Shown piece after piece: positions 6,335 through 6,518 of a stretch of DNA of 6,518 nt (positions within the stretch are counted from its first letter, which is position 1; every line of letters begins with the position of its first letter). The notes below the pieces were generated by a model. That model did no database searches, was not told the DNA's origin, and saw only the letters and a list, made by a program, of their open reading frames with translations. Source of the DNA: Clostridiales bacterium (lineage in GTDB: Bacteria > Bacillota > Clostridia > Christensenellales > Borkfalkiaceae); assembly GCA_021635425.1 (NCBI GenBank), contig JAJWOJ010000123.1:1-6518 (forward strand). The letters run 5' to 3'. Both the position numbers and the translations under genes were made by a program.

Positions 6335-6456
6335 GCCAAAACGCCGATATTTCCGCGCTTTATGCCGAATTCGCCTTCGCCCGTACCACCAAGTACGAAC
6401 AAAGTCGCCTTCGACAGAAATCATCGAAAATAGCGACGTTTTGGTTGCCTGCAAGT
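6335..6456. repeat. Palindromic element, copy B
   Basis: Diverged copy of 1425-1543 in the same orientation. The left arm CCAAAACGCCGATATTTCCG is nearly the reverse complement of the right arm CGAAAATAGCGACGTTTTGG (3 differences in 20). The centre has CGTAC-CACCAA-GTACG, a perfect 5-bp hairpin at the place where copy A has a different 4-bp hairpin. A minus-strand open frame crosses it, but the matching frame in copy A has stops, so it is not coding. Confidence 0.75.
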
Positions 6457-6457
6457 A

Positions 6458-6493
6458 TTGCGTCGCGTTTTTAGGTTAAGACGCGGCGCGCAA
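6458..6493. repeat. GC-rich imperfect inverted repeat beside copy B
   Basis: TTGCGTCGCGT (6458-6468) and ACGCGGCGCGCAA (6481-6493) pair imperfectly around a TTTTAGG-containing loop. It occupies the place where copy A is followed by a different hairpin (1542-1588), and CGGCATA follows both. It may belong to a larger composite element. The last 25 bases show no supportable gene. Confidence 0.4.
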
Positions 6494-6518
6494 GCGGCAT
6501 AATACACCCGTATATGAC

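Noticed and set aside
6167..6454. Minus-strand open frame of 95 residues over copy B and the XRE gene
   Set aside because: The same frame in copy A contains stops, and the rest is antisense to the clear XRE domain, so it is a chance frame.

Overview
The window looks like chromosomal DNA from a low-to-moderate GC, Gram-positive anaerobe of the Bacillota, probably class Clostridia (inference). The reasons are strong purine-rich ribosome binding sites (GAGGTG, GAGGAG, GGGAGG), a Gram-positive style lipoprotein with Cys-rich repeats, a clostridial-type pyruvate formate-lyase remnant, a MarR regulator with paired ABC half-exporters, and a small XRE-type regulator. Nothing in the window fixes the genus.

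Layout. (i) 1-823: an AT-rich gene for a secreted lipoprotein with three Cys/His modules of 26 residues and an unrecognised C-terminal domain. (ii) 846-895: a strong hairpin shared by two convergent reading frames. (iii) 903-1280, minus strand: only the glycyl-radical end of pyruvate formate-lyase, fused upstream to unrelated AT-rich sequence. (iv) 1261-1807: no convincing gene, but a patchwork of inverted and dispersed repeats, including copy A of a ~120 bp palindromic element. (v) 1808-5782: the functional core, a compact operon with a consensus promoter, a 13-bp-arm palindrome at the transcription start, a MarR regulator, and two ABC half-transporters that overlap by 4 and 26 bp. (vi) 5783-6168: spacer with one AT-rich hairpin, a rho-independent terminator and a new promoter. 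(vii) 6169-6330: the DNA-binding half of an XRE regulator, cut short next to copy B of the palindromic element (6335-6456), then a GC-rich imperfect hairpin to the window end.

How it works together. The MarR protein probably represses its own promoter through the palindrome and controls the two transporter genes. The transporters look like the halves of one heterodimeric type IV (MDR-like) ABC exporter. The first has Asp in place of the catalytic Glu but a perfect LSGGQ. The second has the catalytic Glu but a degenerate FSQGE signature. Together they would make one hydrolytic and one degenerate ATP site, as in BmrCD, LmrCD and TM287/288. As given, the first half-transporter is broken by a one-base frame change in a run of six C's. 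Whether that is an assembly error, a mutation, phase variation or programmed slippage is the main open question. The second notable item is the palindromic element, whose two diverged copies keep their inverted-repeat arms and a central hairpin; one of them abuts the truncated XRE gene.
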